Assembly: GCA_034007295.1 (NCBI GenBank)
Contig: JAVERC010000002.1
Coordinates: 62,001-126,000, forward strand
Direction: 5' to 3'
Source of the DNA: JACKCP01 sp034007295
GTDB lineage: Bacteria > Desulfobacterota > Desulfobacteria > Desulfobacterales > JACKCP01
DNA: 64,000 bases
The notes beneath the pieces were generated by a model. The model was not told the origin of the DNA. It did no database searches and saw only the letters and a list, made by a program, of their open reading frames with translations. Below, one piece after another: positions 8,944 through 17,254 of the stretch; positions within the stretch are counted from its first letter, which is position 1, and the number at the start of each line of letters is the position of its first letter. The position numbers and the translations under genes were made by a program.

Positions 8944-9135
8944 ATGGAATACTTTATAAGTTTAATTGGAATGGTTTTAGTGGTTGAAGGTCTTTTATAT
9001 TCATTGTTTCCATCGGCATTGAAAAAGTTTGTTGTGATTCTTCTTTCCATGGAAGAAAAAAAGGTTAGAAATATTGGATTATGCTTTATGCTGTTAGGCA
9101 CTTTTATTGTCTGGGCTGGAAACCGTTTATTTTAA
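8944..9135 (+). CDS. DUF2065 family small membrane protein
   Basis: 63 residues with two predicted membrane helices (FISLIGMVLVVEGLLYSLF and GLCFMLLGTFIVWAG) joined by a charged loop. It is like the short YjeT/DUF2065 proteins. AGGAA is 6 bases before the ATG. It precedes carD on the same strand by about 110 bases. The function is unknown. Confidence 0.75.
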   Translation: MEYFISLIGMVLVVEGLLYSLFPSALKKFVVILLSMEEKKVRNIGLCFMLLGTFIVWAGNRLF

Positions 9136-9247
9136 ATATATATTAAAAACAGAAACTTATTTTTTTAGTTCCTTGATATCGTTTCTTGTGTGTGATATAA
9201 ATACTCTTTCGTAAATTAATTTTAAACCAAAATTAAATGGTGGCAAA

Positions 9248-9787
9248 ATGGAAGAAAAAGAGATGGTTCAGGTTTCATCAAAAAGTTTTTCCGTAGGGGA
9301 TCTTGCTGTTTACCCTGCTCATGGAGTTGGACGAATTGAGTCAATTGAGTCTAAGGAAATTGGAGGAACAAAGCAGGATTTTTATATTTTGAAAATTCTT
9401 GAAAACGGTATGGTAATAATGATTCCTACAGCCAATGTCAAGTCTGTTGGCCTAAGAGAAGTTATTGCTGAAGATGATATTCCAAAAATATATGAAGTCA
9501 TGCAAAATACAGATTCTATGCCAGGAGACAGTCAGACCTGGAATAGAAGATACAGAGAATATATGGATAAGCTGAAAACTGGTTCTATTTATGATGTGGC
9601 TGAAGTTTTCAGAGATCTTTTCCTTTTAAGAATTACCAAGGATCTTTCCTTTGGTGAAAGAAAGCTTCTTGATACAGCACAAAGTCTTTTATTAAAAGAA
9701 CTTTGTCTTGCAAGAAATGCAGATGAAAAAACAATGATGTCAGAGATTGAAAAACTTTTTTCAAGTGAAAAAAGCAGTGATAAATAA
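9248..9787 (+). CDS. carD: CarD family transcriptional regulator
   Basis: 179 residues. An N-terminal RNA-polymerase-interacting Tudor-like domain (FSVGDLAVYPAHGVGRI, about 14-30, through MIPTANVKSVGLR) is followed by the helical CarD domain with the SIYDVAEVFRDLF and SFGERKLLD motifs. CarD proteins bind the RNA polymerase beta lobe and stabilise open promoter complexes. The next gene, a pseudouridine synthase, starts 39 bases later and is probably cotranscribed. Confidence 0.92.
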   Translation: MEEKEMVQVSSKSFSVGDLAVYPAHGVGRIESIESKEIGGTKQDFYILKILENGMVIMIPTANVKSVGLREVIAEDDIPKIYEVMQNTDSMPGDSQTWNRRYREYMDKLKTGSIYDVAEVFRDLFLLRITKDLSFGERKLLDTAQSLLLKELCLARNADEKTMMSEIEKLFSSEKSSDK

Positions 9788-9826
9788 GATTATTTAAGGT
9801 TTTGCTCAAACAGGTTTACTTCTCAT

Positions 9827-10807
9827 ATGCACAAGATTGAAAATTTAACGACTATTGCAGGTCGACAGTTTGAGCTGACAGTTTCTAAAGAAGATTCACA
9901 AAAAAGACTTGATGTATTTTTGAGCTTTTATCTTGACTGTTCCAGAAATTTTGCATCAAATCTTGTAACCGAAAAAAATGTTTGTGTTAATAATGATTAT
10001 TCAAAGCCTTCCTACAAAATAAAATCAAAAGACAAAGTTTGCGGCCGGATACCAGAAATCCGGCCCATTTCAGCTGAACCTGAAAAAATCAAATTTGATA
10101 TAATTTTTGAAGACGAGTTTATTGCAGTTATTAACAAGCCTCCAAAAATGGTTGTCCATCCTTCTCCGGGGCATTTTAACAATACTCTTGTAAACGGTCT
10201 TTTATATCATTTTGAAAATGTTGATTTTCCAAAAGATTCCCTGCGGCCTGGAATTGTTCACAGGCTTGATAAAGATACAAGCGGTGCAATAATAGTTGCA
10301 AAAACTCCAAAGGCTCTTGAAAAACTTGGGCAGGATTTTAAGGACAGGATAGTTGAAAAAAAATATCTTGCATTTGTTCATGGTATTCCTCCGGTTAAAG
10401 GAATAATTGAAAAACCTGTCGGCCGGCATTTGACTGAAAGAAAAAAGATGTCTGTCAATTCAAAAAAAGGCAAGTATGCTGTCACTTATTTTGAGTTGAA
10501 AAAAAGTTTTGGGGATATTTCTCTTGTTGAAGCAGAAATTAAAACAGGGCGTACCCATCAAATAAGAGTACATTTTTCTTCAGAAGGATTTCCTGTTGTT
10601 GGTGACAATATTTACGGGTTTAAGCATCCAATGAAACATTTGAGCGATAAAAGCAGAATAATTGTCAAAAAATATGCTGACCGCCAAATGCTCCATTCAG
10701 CATTTATTTCTTTTTTTCATCCCATAACAAAAGAAAAGTTGGAATTTAGAGCACCTCTTTTTGAGGATATGAAAAATATGCTTGATGAGCTAGAAAATTG
10801 TAATTAG
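9827..10807 (+). CDS. rluD: RluA/RluD-family 23S rRNA pseudouridine synthase
   Basis: 326 residues. It isomerises specific uridines in 23S rRNA. An S4 RNA-binding domain occupies about 20-75 (RLDVFLSF). The catalytic domain has the HRLDKDTSG motif with the catalytic Asp (about 145-153), then KKYLAFVHG and the GRTHQIRVH motif. The ribosome site is weak. The TAG stop is formed by the TA+G edge of a hairpin repeat, so the last residues may differ from those of relatives. Target positions cannot be told apart from sequence alone. Confidence 0.9.
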   Translation: MHKIENLTTIAGRQFELTVSKEDSQKRLDVFLSFYLDCSRNFASNLVTEKNVCVNNDYSKPSYKIKSKDKVCGRIPEIRPISAEPEKIKFDIIFEDEFIAVINKPPKMVVHPSPGHFNNTLVNGLLYHFENVDFPKDSLRPGIVHRLDKDTSGAIIVAKTPKALEKLGQDFKDRIVEKKYLAFVHGIPPVKGIIEKPVGRHLTERKKMSVNSKKGKYAVTYFELKKSFGDISLVEAEIKTGRTHQIRVHFSSEGFPVVGDNIYGFKHPMKHLSDKSRIIVKKYADRQMLHSAFISFFHPITKEKLEFRAPLFEDMKNMLDELENCN

Positions 10808-10949
10808 TGATTGGCCGAAAACGAGAATTTTTTGTTCAGTTCAAGGAAGATGAAAAATTTAACCGCAGGAATACATTGAGTATTTTGAGGATTAAATTTT
10901 TAATCTGACGCCGAAATGGACAAAAAAGGCCGTTTTCGTTCAGCAACTA
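10805..10949 (+). mobile_element. Hairpin MITE, full length (145 bp), overlapping the rluD stop
   Basis: Ends TAGTGATTGGCCGAAAAC and TTCGTTCAGCAACTA. The gene's TAG is the first triplet of the element. A further decayed piece beginning TTAGTGAGCTGC follows at 10952-10996. Confidence 0.9.
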
Positions 10950-10951
10950 AT

Positions 10952-10996
10952 TAGTGAGCTGCACAAAATGAAAATTTTTTTTGAGCAGGTCAGTAG
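10952..10996 (+). repeat. Decayed short hairpin-repeat fragment
   Basis: TAGTGAGCTGC, an A-rich and T-rich centre, then GAGCAGGTCAGTAGTAA. It is similar in layout to the 41-bp deleted forms but diverged; TA at both edges. Confidence 0.35.
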
Positions 10997-11023
10997 TAAT
11001 TAATTCCTTTTATAAATCTATCC

Positions 11024-11111
11024 AAAATAAATTTGATATTAAGATAAATTATTAATTTGTATCAAACAATTTAAAAAATAAATTTGACACATTTAAAAAC
11101 GCTGTTAAATT
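11024..11111 (+). promoter_or_regulatory. Promoter of the HesB-like gene with flanking repeats
   Basis: A perfect -35 TTGACA (11084-11089), 16-base spacer and TAAATT (11106-11111). The 13-base sequence AAAATAAATTTGA occurs at 11024-11036 and again at 11075-11087 over the -35, and TTTGATA/TATCAAA (11032-11038/11060-11066) form an inverted pair. A regulator site is plausible but not identified. Confidence 0.5.
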
Positions 11112-11213
11112 TTAAGTTGCAGTCAAGAAATGTTTGTTTAAAACTAAAATTTTTTAAGAAAAATAAAGTGAACATTTTTTGTAATTTTAATAAAATTTAA
11201 TTGGGAGAAACTA

Positions 11214-11522
11214 ATGTTTAAGGTAACTGATAAAGCACAGACAGAAATTGCAGCATATTTTGCAGATAAGGAAATCAAACCTTTAAGGGTTTTTCTTCAT
11301 CCTGGAGGGTGTGCAGGGCCAGAACTTTTAATGGCAATTGACGAAAAAAAAGATAATGATGAGATTTTTAAAATTAATGGCATTGAATTTTTAATAGAAA
11401 AAAAATTACTTGAAGATGTTTTTCCAGTTGAGATTGATTATTTGGAAACTGGTTTTACAATTAAATCTTCACTTAAGGTTCAGGGCGGCTGTTCAGGCTG
11501 CTGCGGAAGCTGTGGTGCATAA
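11214..11522 (+). CDS. HesB/IscA-like iron-sulfur protein
   Basis: 102 residues. It starts FKVTDKAQTEIAAYF and contains the HPGGCAGPEL loop (about 27-36) and a cysteine-rich tail GGCSGCCGSCGA. It belongs with the HesB-like proteins of anaerobes, a group in which some members are selenoproteins; here all such positions are Cys codons and there is no in-frame TGA. It may carry or bind an iron-sulfur cluster or metal. GGGAGAA sits before the ATG. Monocistronic with its own promoter and terminator. Confidence 0.82.
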   Translation: MFKVTDKAQTEIAAYFADKEIKPLRVFLHPGGCAGPELLMAIDEKKDNDEIFKINGIEFLIEKKLLEDVFPVEIDYLETGFTIKSSLKVQGGCSGCCGSCGA

Positions 11523-11540
11523 AAAATTAAATAAATTTTA

Positions 11541-11577
11541 AAATACCTTCTTTAAAAAAATTAGAAGGTATTTTTAA
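11541..11577 (+). terminator. Rho-independent terminator of the HesB-like gene
   Basis: Stem AAATACCTTCT/AGAAGGTATTT (11541-11551 with 11563-11573) followed by Ts. Confidence 0.8.
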
Positions 11578-11612
11578 TAATCATTTCAGATAATTTTTAT
11601 TTTTTATAAAAA

Positions 11613-12032
11613 TTATAAAAGATGTTTTTTTACTTCTTTATTAACGCAATTATAAATATCTGCATCATCACCATAAATATCAATAATATCCCTGTGATTT
11701 ATAAGATCTTCAATTATAAAAGCTGTTATATACAATGATACAAAATTTGGATTTGAGACTATTCCTCTTATAGGTGCAATTTTGTAGTCTATATCAAAGT
11801 CGTCTGCTTTTAAAATATCTTCAAGGCAGGCATGAATCTGTTTTTGAAGACCATTTTTGTTGTTTGTTTCAATTAAGTCTTTTTCAATGAGTTTCATTGA
11901 TATGGCATTGCTTAAATTATCTGATTTATCTTTGAGATGATAGATCATCTGTTGTTTTTCACGTTCTCTTGAAGATTCAATTTTTGAAAGAATCTGGGAT
12001 TCACGTGAGCTTGGTCTGAAATTTTTCGCCAT
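11613..12032 (-). CDS. Uncharacterised 139-residue protein
   Basis: I do not recognise a family. Soluble, charged N-terminal half (many Lys/Glu/Arg, probably helical: RESQILSKIESSREREKQQM), then a mixed domain with an acidic DDFDIDYK segment and IRGIVSNPNF. There is no signal peptide or membrane helix. It starts at an ATG about 8 bases after a GGGA ribosome site on the minus strand, 101 bases downstream of recJ on the same strand, so it could be read from the recJ transcript. Confidence 0.6.
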   Translation of the reverse strand: MAKNFRPSSRESQILSKIESSREREKQQMIYHLKDKSDNLSNAISMKLIEKDLIETNNKNGLQKQIHACLEDILKADDFDIDYKIAPIRGIVSNPNFVSLYITAFIIEDLINHRDIIDIYGDDADIYNCVNKEVKKHLL

Positions 12033-12133
12033 TATATTCCCTTTCTGTTTTAGTGGTCGGGAAAATATTTCGATTTTACATACATTATATAAAAAACTAA
12101 AAGCAAGTAAAATTTAATATTTAATTATTTTAA

Positions 12134-13846
12134 TTATTCCCAGGCTTCTATGAAAAGATTGAATTTATTATTATAAAACCTGTCTGCTACTGCTTTTACA
12201 AGTGCTTGTCTCAAATGTAAAGGCGGATTTTGAGTAGAATTAAATATAAAGCCGGTCATTCTATTTTGATTTACGCATTCAGGCTGAAGAAGCTCAAGCC
12301 TGGAATGAATTTCTTTTATTTTGGTTATAGATTCAACAACAATATTTTTTGCAATGAAAACAGGGTAAGGATTTGCTTGTCCAAAAGGTTCTAGAAATTT
12401 TATTTCATCAGAAAACAAAGCTGAAAGCTCATCAAATAAAATCACATCTTCAGCTTCATATACTGGAACAAGTGCTTCCGGAAGAATTTTTGAGTTTGAA
12501 TATTCAAAAATTGATTCTAAAAAAGAATTAAAATTTTTAGGATCAAGAGAAAGTCCTGCTGCCTGTGTATGGCCGCCAAAGCCAAGAAGATATTGGCTTT
12601 GCTCCCTGATAATATCATAAATTGAAACATTTTGAATACTTCTTGCAGATCCTTTTATGAGGGAATCGTTTTTGCTGAGAAGAATACAGGGCCTGTTAAA
12701 TTTTCTTGTAATTTTTGCAGCAGCAGTTCCTAAAACCCCTGGACTCCATTCTTCAGAAGAAAAAATAAGAATTTTATTCCTTAAATGGCTTTGATTAATT
12801 TTTTTTTCTATATTTTCAACAATTTCATTTTCTTTTGTTTTTCTTTCTTCGTTAAATGCAGTGAGCATATTGCATATGCTTGTTATTTCGTCTGAATTTG
12901 AAGAAAGAAAAAGTTCTACGCATATTTTTGCATGAGAAAGTCTTCCAGCAGAATTAATTCTTGGTGCTACATAAAAAGCAATATCCTGGGATGAAATATT
13001 ATTTTTATCAAGGTTCCAGGTTTTAAAAATTAAATTTATAAGTTTATCTTCTGATTTTTTTATGTAATCAAGACCGGCTTTTACAAAAATTCTATTTTCT
13101 TTTACAAGGGGTACAACATCAGCAATTGTTCCTATTGCACAAAGCCATAAAAAAGGATTTAGAGACGGCTCTTTACCGGATTTAAAAAAATTATTTTCCC
13201 TCATGGTTTTTCTAAGCTGAATCAAAAGGTAAAATGCGACTCCAGCACCTGCAAGATGCCTAAGACCGGATGTACAGTCTTTTCTCCATGGATTTACAAC
13301 TGCATATGCATTTTTTGGTATGTCTGGTATTTTGTGGTGGTCAGTTATAATAGTGTCGATATTAAGTTTTTTTGCATAATCTATTGTTTTAGAGTCGGAT
13401 GAACCGCAGTCTACAGTAATTATCAGACTTATATTATGTTTTTTAAAGGAATCAACATAATTTATTTTAAATCCGTATCCGTCTTTTTCTCTGTGTGGAA
13501 TAAAATAAAAAAGATTTTTTACATAAGGTCTTAAAAATTTATATAAAATAATTGTAGATGTAACTCCGTCTGCATCATAATCACCATAAATAAGAATATT
13601 TTCATTATTTAAAAGAGCTTTTAATATTCTTTTTGCAGCTTTTTCAATGTCTTTAATTTCCCATGGAGCAGTGATATTTTTGAGATCAGGATATAGAAAT
13701 GTTTTTATTTCCTTTAGTGAGGCAATATTTCTGTTTGCAAGTATTTTTGAGGTTAAACTGCTTAATCCTGTAATTTTTTTTATTTCTTCAACTATTTCTT
13801 TTGAAGGCTTGGATGTTTTCCATATGGGTTGTTGAATTAAAGTCAT
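12134..13846 (-). CDS. recJ: Single-stranded-DNA-specific exonuclease RecJ
   Basis: 570 residues, the normal length. This 5'-3' exonuclease works in recombination and mismatch repair. DHH phosphoesterase motifs are visible: IYGDYDADGVTST (about 81-93), VDCGSS (about 145-150), TDHHKIP (about 167-173) and the INSAGRLSHA motif. The DHHA1 motif GFGGHTQAAGLS lies around 430-441. An OB-like C-terminal region follows. Identification is secure. Confidence 0.96.
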   Translation of the reverse strand: MTLIQQPIWKTSKPSKEIVEEIKKITGLSSLTSKILANRNIASLKEIKTFLYPDLKNITAPWEIKDIEKAAKRILKALLNNENILIYGDYDADGVTSTIILYKFLRPYVKNLFYFIPHREKDGYGFKINYVDSFKKHNISLIITVDCGSSDSKTIDYAKKLNIDTIITDHHKIPDIPKNAYAVVNPWRKDCTSGLRHLAGAGVAFYLLIQLRKTMRENNFFKSGKEPSLNPFLWLCAIGTIADVVPLVKENRIFVKAGLDYIKKSEDKLINLIFKTWNLDKNNISSQDIAFYVAPRINSAGRLSHAKICVELFLSSNSDEITSICNMLTAFNEERKTKENEIVENIEKKINQSHLRNKILIFSSEEWSPGVLGTAAAKITRKFNRPCILLSKNDSLIKGSARSIQNVSIYDIIREQSQYLLGFGGHTQAAGLSLDPKNFNSFLESIFEYSNSKILPEALVPVYEAEDVILFDELSALFSDEIKFLEPFGQANPYPVFIAKNIVVESITKIKEIHSRLELLQPECVNQNRMTGFIFNSTQNPPLHLRQALVKAVADRFYNNKFNLFIEAWE

Positions 13847-13976
13847 TATATTTTTTCTAAGTTGGCTTTTTTGGTAAAAGAATATATATTAACAAAATTG
13901 AGTGCATCAAACTTTTAAGTTTTTTGTATTCAAGTTTTTATTTTAAATTTACAAAAATTGCAAGAAGCGGGTTTAG

Positions 13977-14189
13977 ATGAACAGATGTGAGTTAATAGAG
14001 CTTAAAATGGAAAAAAAAGATATTGCTCTTTTAAAATTTATATTTGAGGCATATGAAGGTGCAGGACTTACAAGTACAGTTGATGCATCTCTTGGAAAGG
14101 TAGTTGTTATGACTCCGCCAGGATTTAAAGATGATGTGGTTGAAATTCTTGATTCTTTAACAGATATAATTAATTTTGAAATAGTTTGA
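13977..14189 (+). CDS. DUF4911 domain protein
   Basis: 70 residues. It matches the small DUF4911 family (RCELIELKMEKKDIALLKFIFE; ending in a DVVEILDSL helix) that I know mainly from Desulfobacterota, often directly before miaB. Here miaB starts 11 bases after the stop, so the two are cotranscribed. Function unknown. GAAGCGGG precedes the ATG. Confidence 0.75.
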   Translation: MNRCELIELKMEKKDIALLKFIFEAYEGAGLTSTVDASLGKVVVMTPPGFKDDVVEILDSLTDIINFEIV

Positions 14190-14200
14190 TTTGGGGTTTT

Positions 14201-15544
14201 ATGAAGTCAGTATATGTTTTTACTTTAGGATGTCAGATGAATGTTTACGATTCAGAGCAGATTATTCGTCTTTTGCATCCACTTGGTTATAGCAGCGTTG
14301 ATGATCCTGAAAAGGCTGATCTGGTAATTCTAAATACTTGTTCAATCAGACAAAAGGCGTTTGATAAAGGTTTCAGCTTTCTTGGGAGAATAAAAAAACA
14401 GAAAAAAAATAATTTTGATGTTCTTATCGGGGTTGGTGGCTGTGTAGCTCAGCAGGAAGGCGAAAAAATATTAAAAAGAGCTCCTTATGTTGATTTTGTA
14501 TTTGGGACTTCAGCTATACACAGGCTTCCTGAAATTGTCAGAAGAGCAGAAAACGGTGAAAAAATTTCAGATACATCAGAAGGCGGAGTCATAATTGAAA
14601 CAGGCTCAAATCCAGATCTTCCAGATGAAATAACACCTTCAGGTTTTGTATCAATAATGAGAGGCTGTAATAATTTTTGCACATATTGTATAGTCCCTTT
14701 TGTGAGAGGAAGGGAACAGAGCAGGGATCATACTGAAATACTTGAAGAAATTAAAAGACGTTCTTTAAAGGGTATGAAGGAAATAACGCTTCTAGGACAA
14801 AATGTTAACAGTTATGGCAAAAAAGCTTCTATGCCTGATTTTCCTGATCTTTTATATATGGTTAGTGAAATTGATGGAATTGAAAGAATAAGATTTGCTA
14901 CTTCTCATCCTAAAGATTTATCTGACAAGCTTGTTGATTGTTTTAAAAATATAGACAAGCTTTGCAGACATTTTCATATTCCAGTTCAGTCTGGATCGGA
15001 TAAAATTTTATCTGATATGAACAGAAAATATTCGGTTGAGCATTATTTTCAAAGAATTCAGGCTTTGAGAAAAGCATGTCCTGAAATTGAACTAAGCACA
15101 GATATTATTGTTGGTTTTCCTGGTGAAACAGAAAAAGAATTTAATGAAACTTTAAATCTTTTAAAAGAAGTTCAATATGACAATGTTTTTGCATTTGCAT
15201 ATTCAGACAGGCCTGGAACTAAGGCCGCATTGTTTGAAAATAAAGTGGATGATAATATAAAAAAGGAAAGGCTTAATAACCTCCTTGATATTCAAAATGA
15301 CATCACAAAGCATAAAAATTCAGCCTTTATGAATAAAAATGTCAAAATTCTTGTTGAAAGACAGGAATATGGTGAGGAAAAAAATTTTATTTTAAGCGGA
15401 AGAACCTTTGGTAATAGAATAGTTCATGTTGAGGAACCAGCAGAATGTTTTATTGGAAATAAAAAATTAAAGGGTGAAATTGTTGATGTTACAATAACTA
15501 AAACCCTTGGTCATTCTCTTAAAGGTGAGCTTTTAAAAAATTAA
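14201..15544 (+). CDS. miaB: tRNA-2-methylthio-N6-dimethylallyladenosine synthase MiaB
   Basis: 447 residues from the ATG with a GGGG ribosome site 4 bases upstream; a TTG at 14186 inside the DUF4911 gene is less likely. This radical-SAM enzyme methylthiolates i6A37 in tRNA. The N-terminal auxiliary-cluster cysteines are in TLGCQMN, LNTCSIR and GGCVAQ. The radical-SAM motif CNNFCTYC follows at about 157-164, and a C-terminal TRAM domain ends the protein. A decayed hairpin repeat begins right after the stop. Confidence 0.95.
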   Translation: MKSVYVFTLGCQMNVYDSEQIIRLLHPLGYSSVDDPEKADLVILNTCSIRQKAFDKGFSFLGRIKKQKKNNFDVLIGVGGCVAQQEGEKILKRAPYVDFVFGTSAIHRLPEIVRRAENGEKISDTSEGGVIIETGSNPDLPDEITPSGFVSIMRGCNNFCTYCIVPFVRGREQSRDHTEILEEIKRRSLKGMKEITLLGQNVNSYGKKASMPDFPDLLYMVSEIDGIERIRFATSHPKDLSDKLVDCFKNIDKLCRHFHIPVQSGSDKILSDMNRKYSVEHYFQRIQALRKACPEIELSTDIIVGFPGETEKEFNETLNLLKEVQYDNVFAFAYSDRPGTKAALFENKVDDNIKKERLNNLLDIQNDITKHKNSAFMNKNVKILVERQEYGEEKNFILSGRTFGNRIVHVEEPAECFIGNKKLKGEIVDVTITKTLGHSLKGELLKN

Positions 15545-15548
15545 ATTA

Positions 15549-15686
15549 TAATTGGCCTGAAACAAGGATTTTTTGTTTATTTCGACTAAATTATAAATTT
15601 AATTTTTTGGATTATAAAGTGTTTTGAGGATTGATGTTTGCATTCAATGCGAAATGCTTAAAAAAAATTTTTTGTTCAGTGACAAA
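15549..15686 (+). repeat. Decayed full-length hairpin MITE
   Basis: TATAATTGGCCTGAAAC at one end, TTTTGAGGATT in the centre and TTTTTTGTTCAGTGAC at the other end. Many substitutions relative to the other copies make it an old insertion. Confidence 0.6.
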
Positions 15687-15777
15687 TTTTAAATTTTAAA
15701 ATCTCTGATTGTATTTTCAGAGAAATGAATTATTTTTAATTTAAATATTTAATAACATAATTTTGGATCAGGTATTT

Positions 15778-16308
15778 ATGATATGTGAAATGGAAGTTGC
15801 AGGAATGGGAATTGATTCTGAGTCACAATCACCAGTTCTGCTTCTGCGTCAAATAAATGGCGGTGATGCTGTACCTATATTGATTGGCCTTTTTGAGGCT
15901 GCTTCAATTGTAATGGCATTAAAAGAAGATACTCCTGAGCGGCCTATGACTCATGATCTTTTTCATAATTTTATTAGTGATGTTGGAATGTATATTGAAA
16001 AAATTACTATTTATGATTTTAAAAATGGAGTTTATTATTCTAATATATCGTATAAAAGCAGAAAAGATCCTAAGTTTTCATTTGAGACAGATTCAAGGCC
16101 CAGTGATGGAGTTGCGTTAGCATTAAGGTTTAAAGCTCCAATTTACATGGAGGAAAAAGTCATTAAACTTGCAGGAGAAAGTTTTACAGTTGAACACTCA
16201 GATGATTTTGAAAACGCAGACCCAGTTGATAAAACAGATGAAGGCAGAAAATGGGCTGAGTATCTAAAAAATCTTTCAGATGATGAATTTGGAAAATATA
16301 AGGTTTAA
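15778..16308 (+). CDS. Bifunctional nuclease family protein (BFN/DUF151)
   Basis: About 176 residues from the ATG 5 bases after CAGG; an upstream TTG at 15763 would add five residues. The family pattern is clear: EMEVAGMGIDSESQSPVLLL, then GGDAVPILIG, RPMTHDLFHN, and DSRPSDGVALALR (about 110-122). Some plant and bacterial members have nuclease activity; the bacterial role is uncertain. A strong terminator follows. Confidence 0.88.
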   Translation: MICEMEVAGMGIDSESQSPVLLLRQINGGDAVPILIGLFEAASIVMALKEDTPERPMTHDLFHNFISDVGMYIEKITIYDFKNGVYYSNISYKSRKDPKFSFETDSRPSDGVALALRFKAPIYMEEKVIKLAGESFTVEHSDDFENADPVDKTDEGRKWAEYLKNLSDDEFGKYKV

Positions 16309-16311
16309 ATT

Positions 16312-16382
16312 TGCGGCCTAACTGAAATGGCTGGTGAAGACGGGGGATCTTCTAAAACTTCAGCTAAAGCCGCATTTTTTTA
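16312..16382. terminator. Branched terminator after the BFN gene
   Basis: The outer stem TGCGGC/GCCGCA (16312-16317 with 16369-16374) is followed by eight Ts. An inner GAAGA/TCTTC hairpin and CTGAA/TTCAG pairing make a branched structure. It also faces the end of the convergent phasin-like gene. Confidence 0.75.
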
Positions 16383-16387
16383 TATAA

Positions 16388-16645
16388 TTATTCGATTATT
16401 CTTTCAATATTTTTAAAGCCGTCATCAATCATCTTTTTCATATTTACCTGTCCTTCTTTGTAAATATTTTTCCACTGATTCATCATTTCCATTCCCTGTC
16501 CGCCAAATTCTTTTGCAAACGGAAGGTTAAACATATTTTCTGTAAATTTTTCACCATGCTCCTGATATTTTTCAAATGTAATATAAGCATGGTTTAAATT
16601 ATTTTGGTTAAATTTAAGGCATTCTTTTAAAAAATTTTTATTCAT
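16388..16645 (-). CDS. Small phasin-like protein
   Basis: 85 residues, predicted wholly helical and amphipathic, rich in Asn, Lys, Phe and Met (FEKYQEHGEKFTENMF; MEMMNQWKNIYKEGQVNMKK). That is the general character of phasins and short PHA-granule proteins. I infer this role mainly from divergence with phaR, 158 bases away, and from the paired palindromes between them. AGGAG lies 8 bases before the ATG. It could instead be an unrelated helical protein. Confidence 0.6.
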   Translation of the reverse strand: MNKNFLKECLKFNQNNLNHAYITFEKYQEHGEKFTENMFNLPFAKEFGGQGMEMMNQWKNIYKEGQVNMKKMIDDGFKNIERIIE

Positions 16646-16702
16646 GTTATATAGCTCCTCTTAAGTTTTTTATTTGGTTTGTTTATTAAATTTATTTTTT
16701 TG

Positions 16703-16713
16703 TGTGCTGCACA
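16703..16713. promoter_or_regulatory. Palindrome in the phasin/phaR intergenic region (candidate PhaR operator 1)
   Basis: TGTGCTGCACA is a perfect palindrome around a central base, with TGC and GCA half sites. It lies 58 bases upstream of the phasin-like start. Confidence 0.5.
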
Positions 16714-16775
16714 ATTAAAATTTAATATATTTTGTTATTATGTCAAGTTAATTAGTGTTTATCATGTATTAAAAA

Positions 16776-16792
16776 TTTTTGCAATGCAAAAA
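16776..16792. promoter_or_regulatory. Palindrome before phaR (candidate PhaR operator 2)
   Basis: A 17-base perfect palindrome, TTTTTGCA-A-TGCAAAAA, ends immediately before the ribosome site of phaR. TGC/GCA half sites are shared with the palindrome at 16703. Its position suits autorepression. Confidence 0.55.
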
Positions 16793-16803
16793 AAGGACTC
16801 TTT

Positions 16804-17253
16804 ATGGAAACTGTTTTGATAAAAAAATATGCAAATAGAAGGCTTTACGACACTGTTCAAAGTAAGTATGTGACCCTGCAGGAATTAAGGGAACTTATAA
16901 AAACAGGTAAAATGGTTAAAGTTGTAGACGTTAATACAGATGAAGATGTAACAGCTTTTATCCTTACTCAGATTGTTTTAGAAGAGGCAAAAAAGAAAAA
17001 TGCACTTTTACCTGAACCTCTTCTTCATTTGATTATCTGCTATGGTGATAATGTTTTAAGTGATTTTTTTGAAAAATATCTTCAGCAGGTAATAAATAAT
17101 TATCTTTATCAGAAATCAATGTTTGATGAGCAGTTTGGCAAAATGCTTGATATTAGTATGGATATTTCAGGCATGGCACAAAAGACAATAAATGAAATGA
17201 GCCCTTTTAAGCCGTTTATGGATTTTTTTAACACTTCTGGCAAAAAAGAATAA
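16804..17253 (+). CDS. phaR: Polyhydroxyalkanoate synthesis repressor PhaR
   Basis: 149 residues. The N-terminal PHB accumulation regulator DNA-binding domain (KKYANRRLYDT, about 8-18, then SKYVTLQELRELI) is clear. A helical region with LLHLIICYGDN and a Met/Phe-rich C-terminus follow. PhaR binds both PHA granules and the promoters of phasin genes and itself, and releases DNA when granules form. AAAGGA is 7 bases before the ATG. Its stop is separated from the convergent channel gene's stop by a single base. Confidence 0.92.
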   Translation: METVLIKKYANRRLYDTVQSKYVTLQELRELIKTGKMVKVVDVNTDEDVTAFILTQIVLEEAKKKNALLPEPLLHLIICYGDNVLSDFFEKYLQQVINNYLYQKSMFDEQFGKMLDISMDISGMAQKTINEMSPFKPFMDFFNTSGKKE

Positions 17254-17254
17254 A

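Noticed and set aside
11214..11522. HesB-like gene as a selenoprotein
   Set aside because: Cys codons occupy the relevant positions and no in-frame TGA or selenocysteine insertion hairpin is seen.
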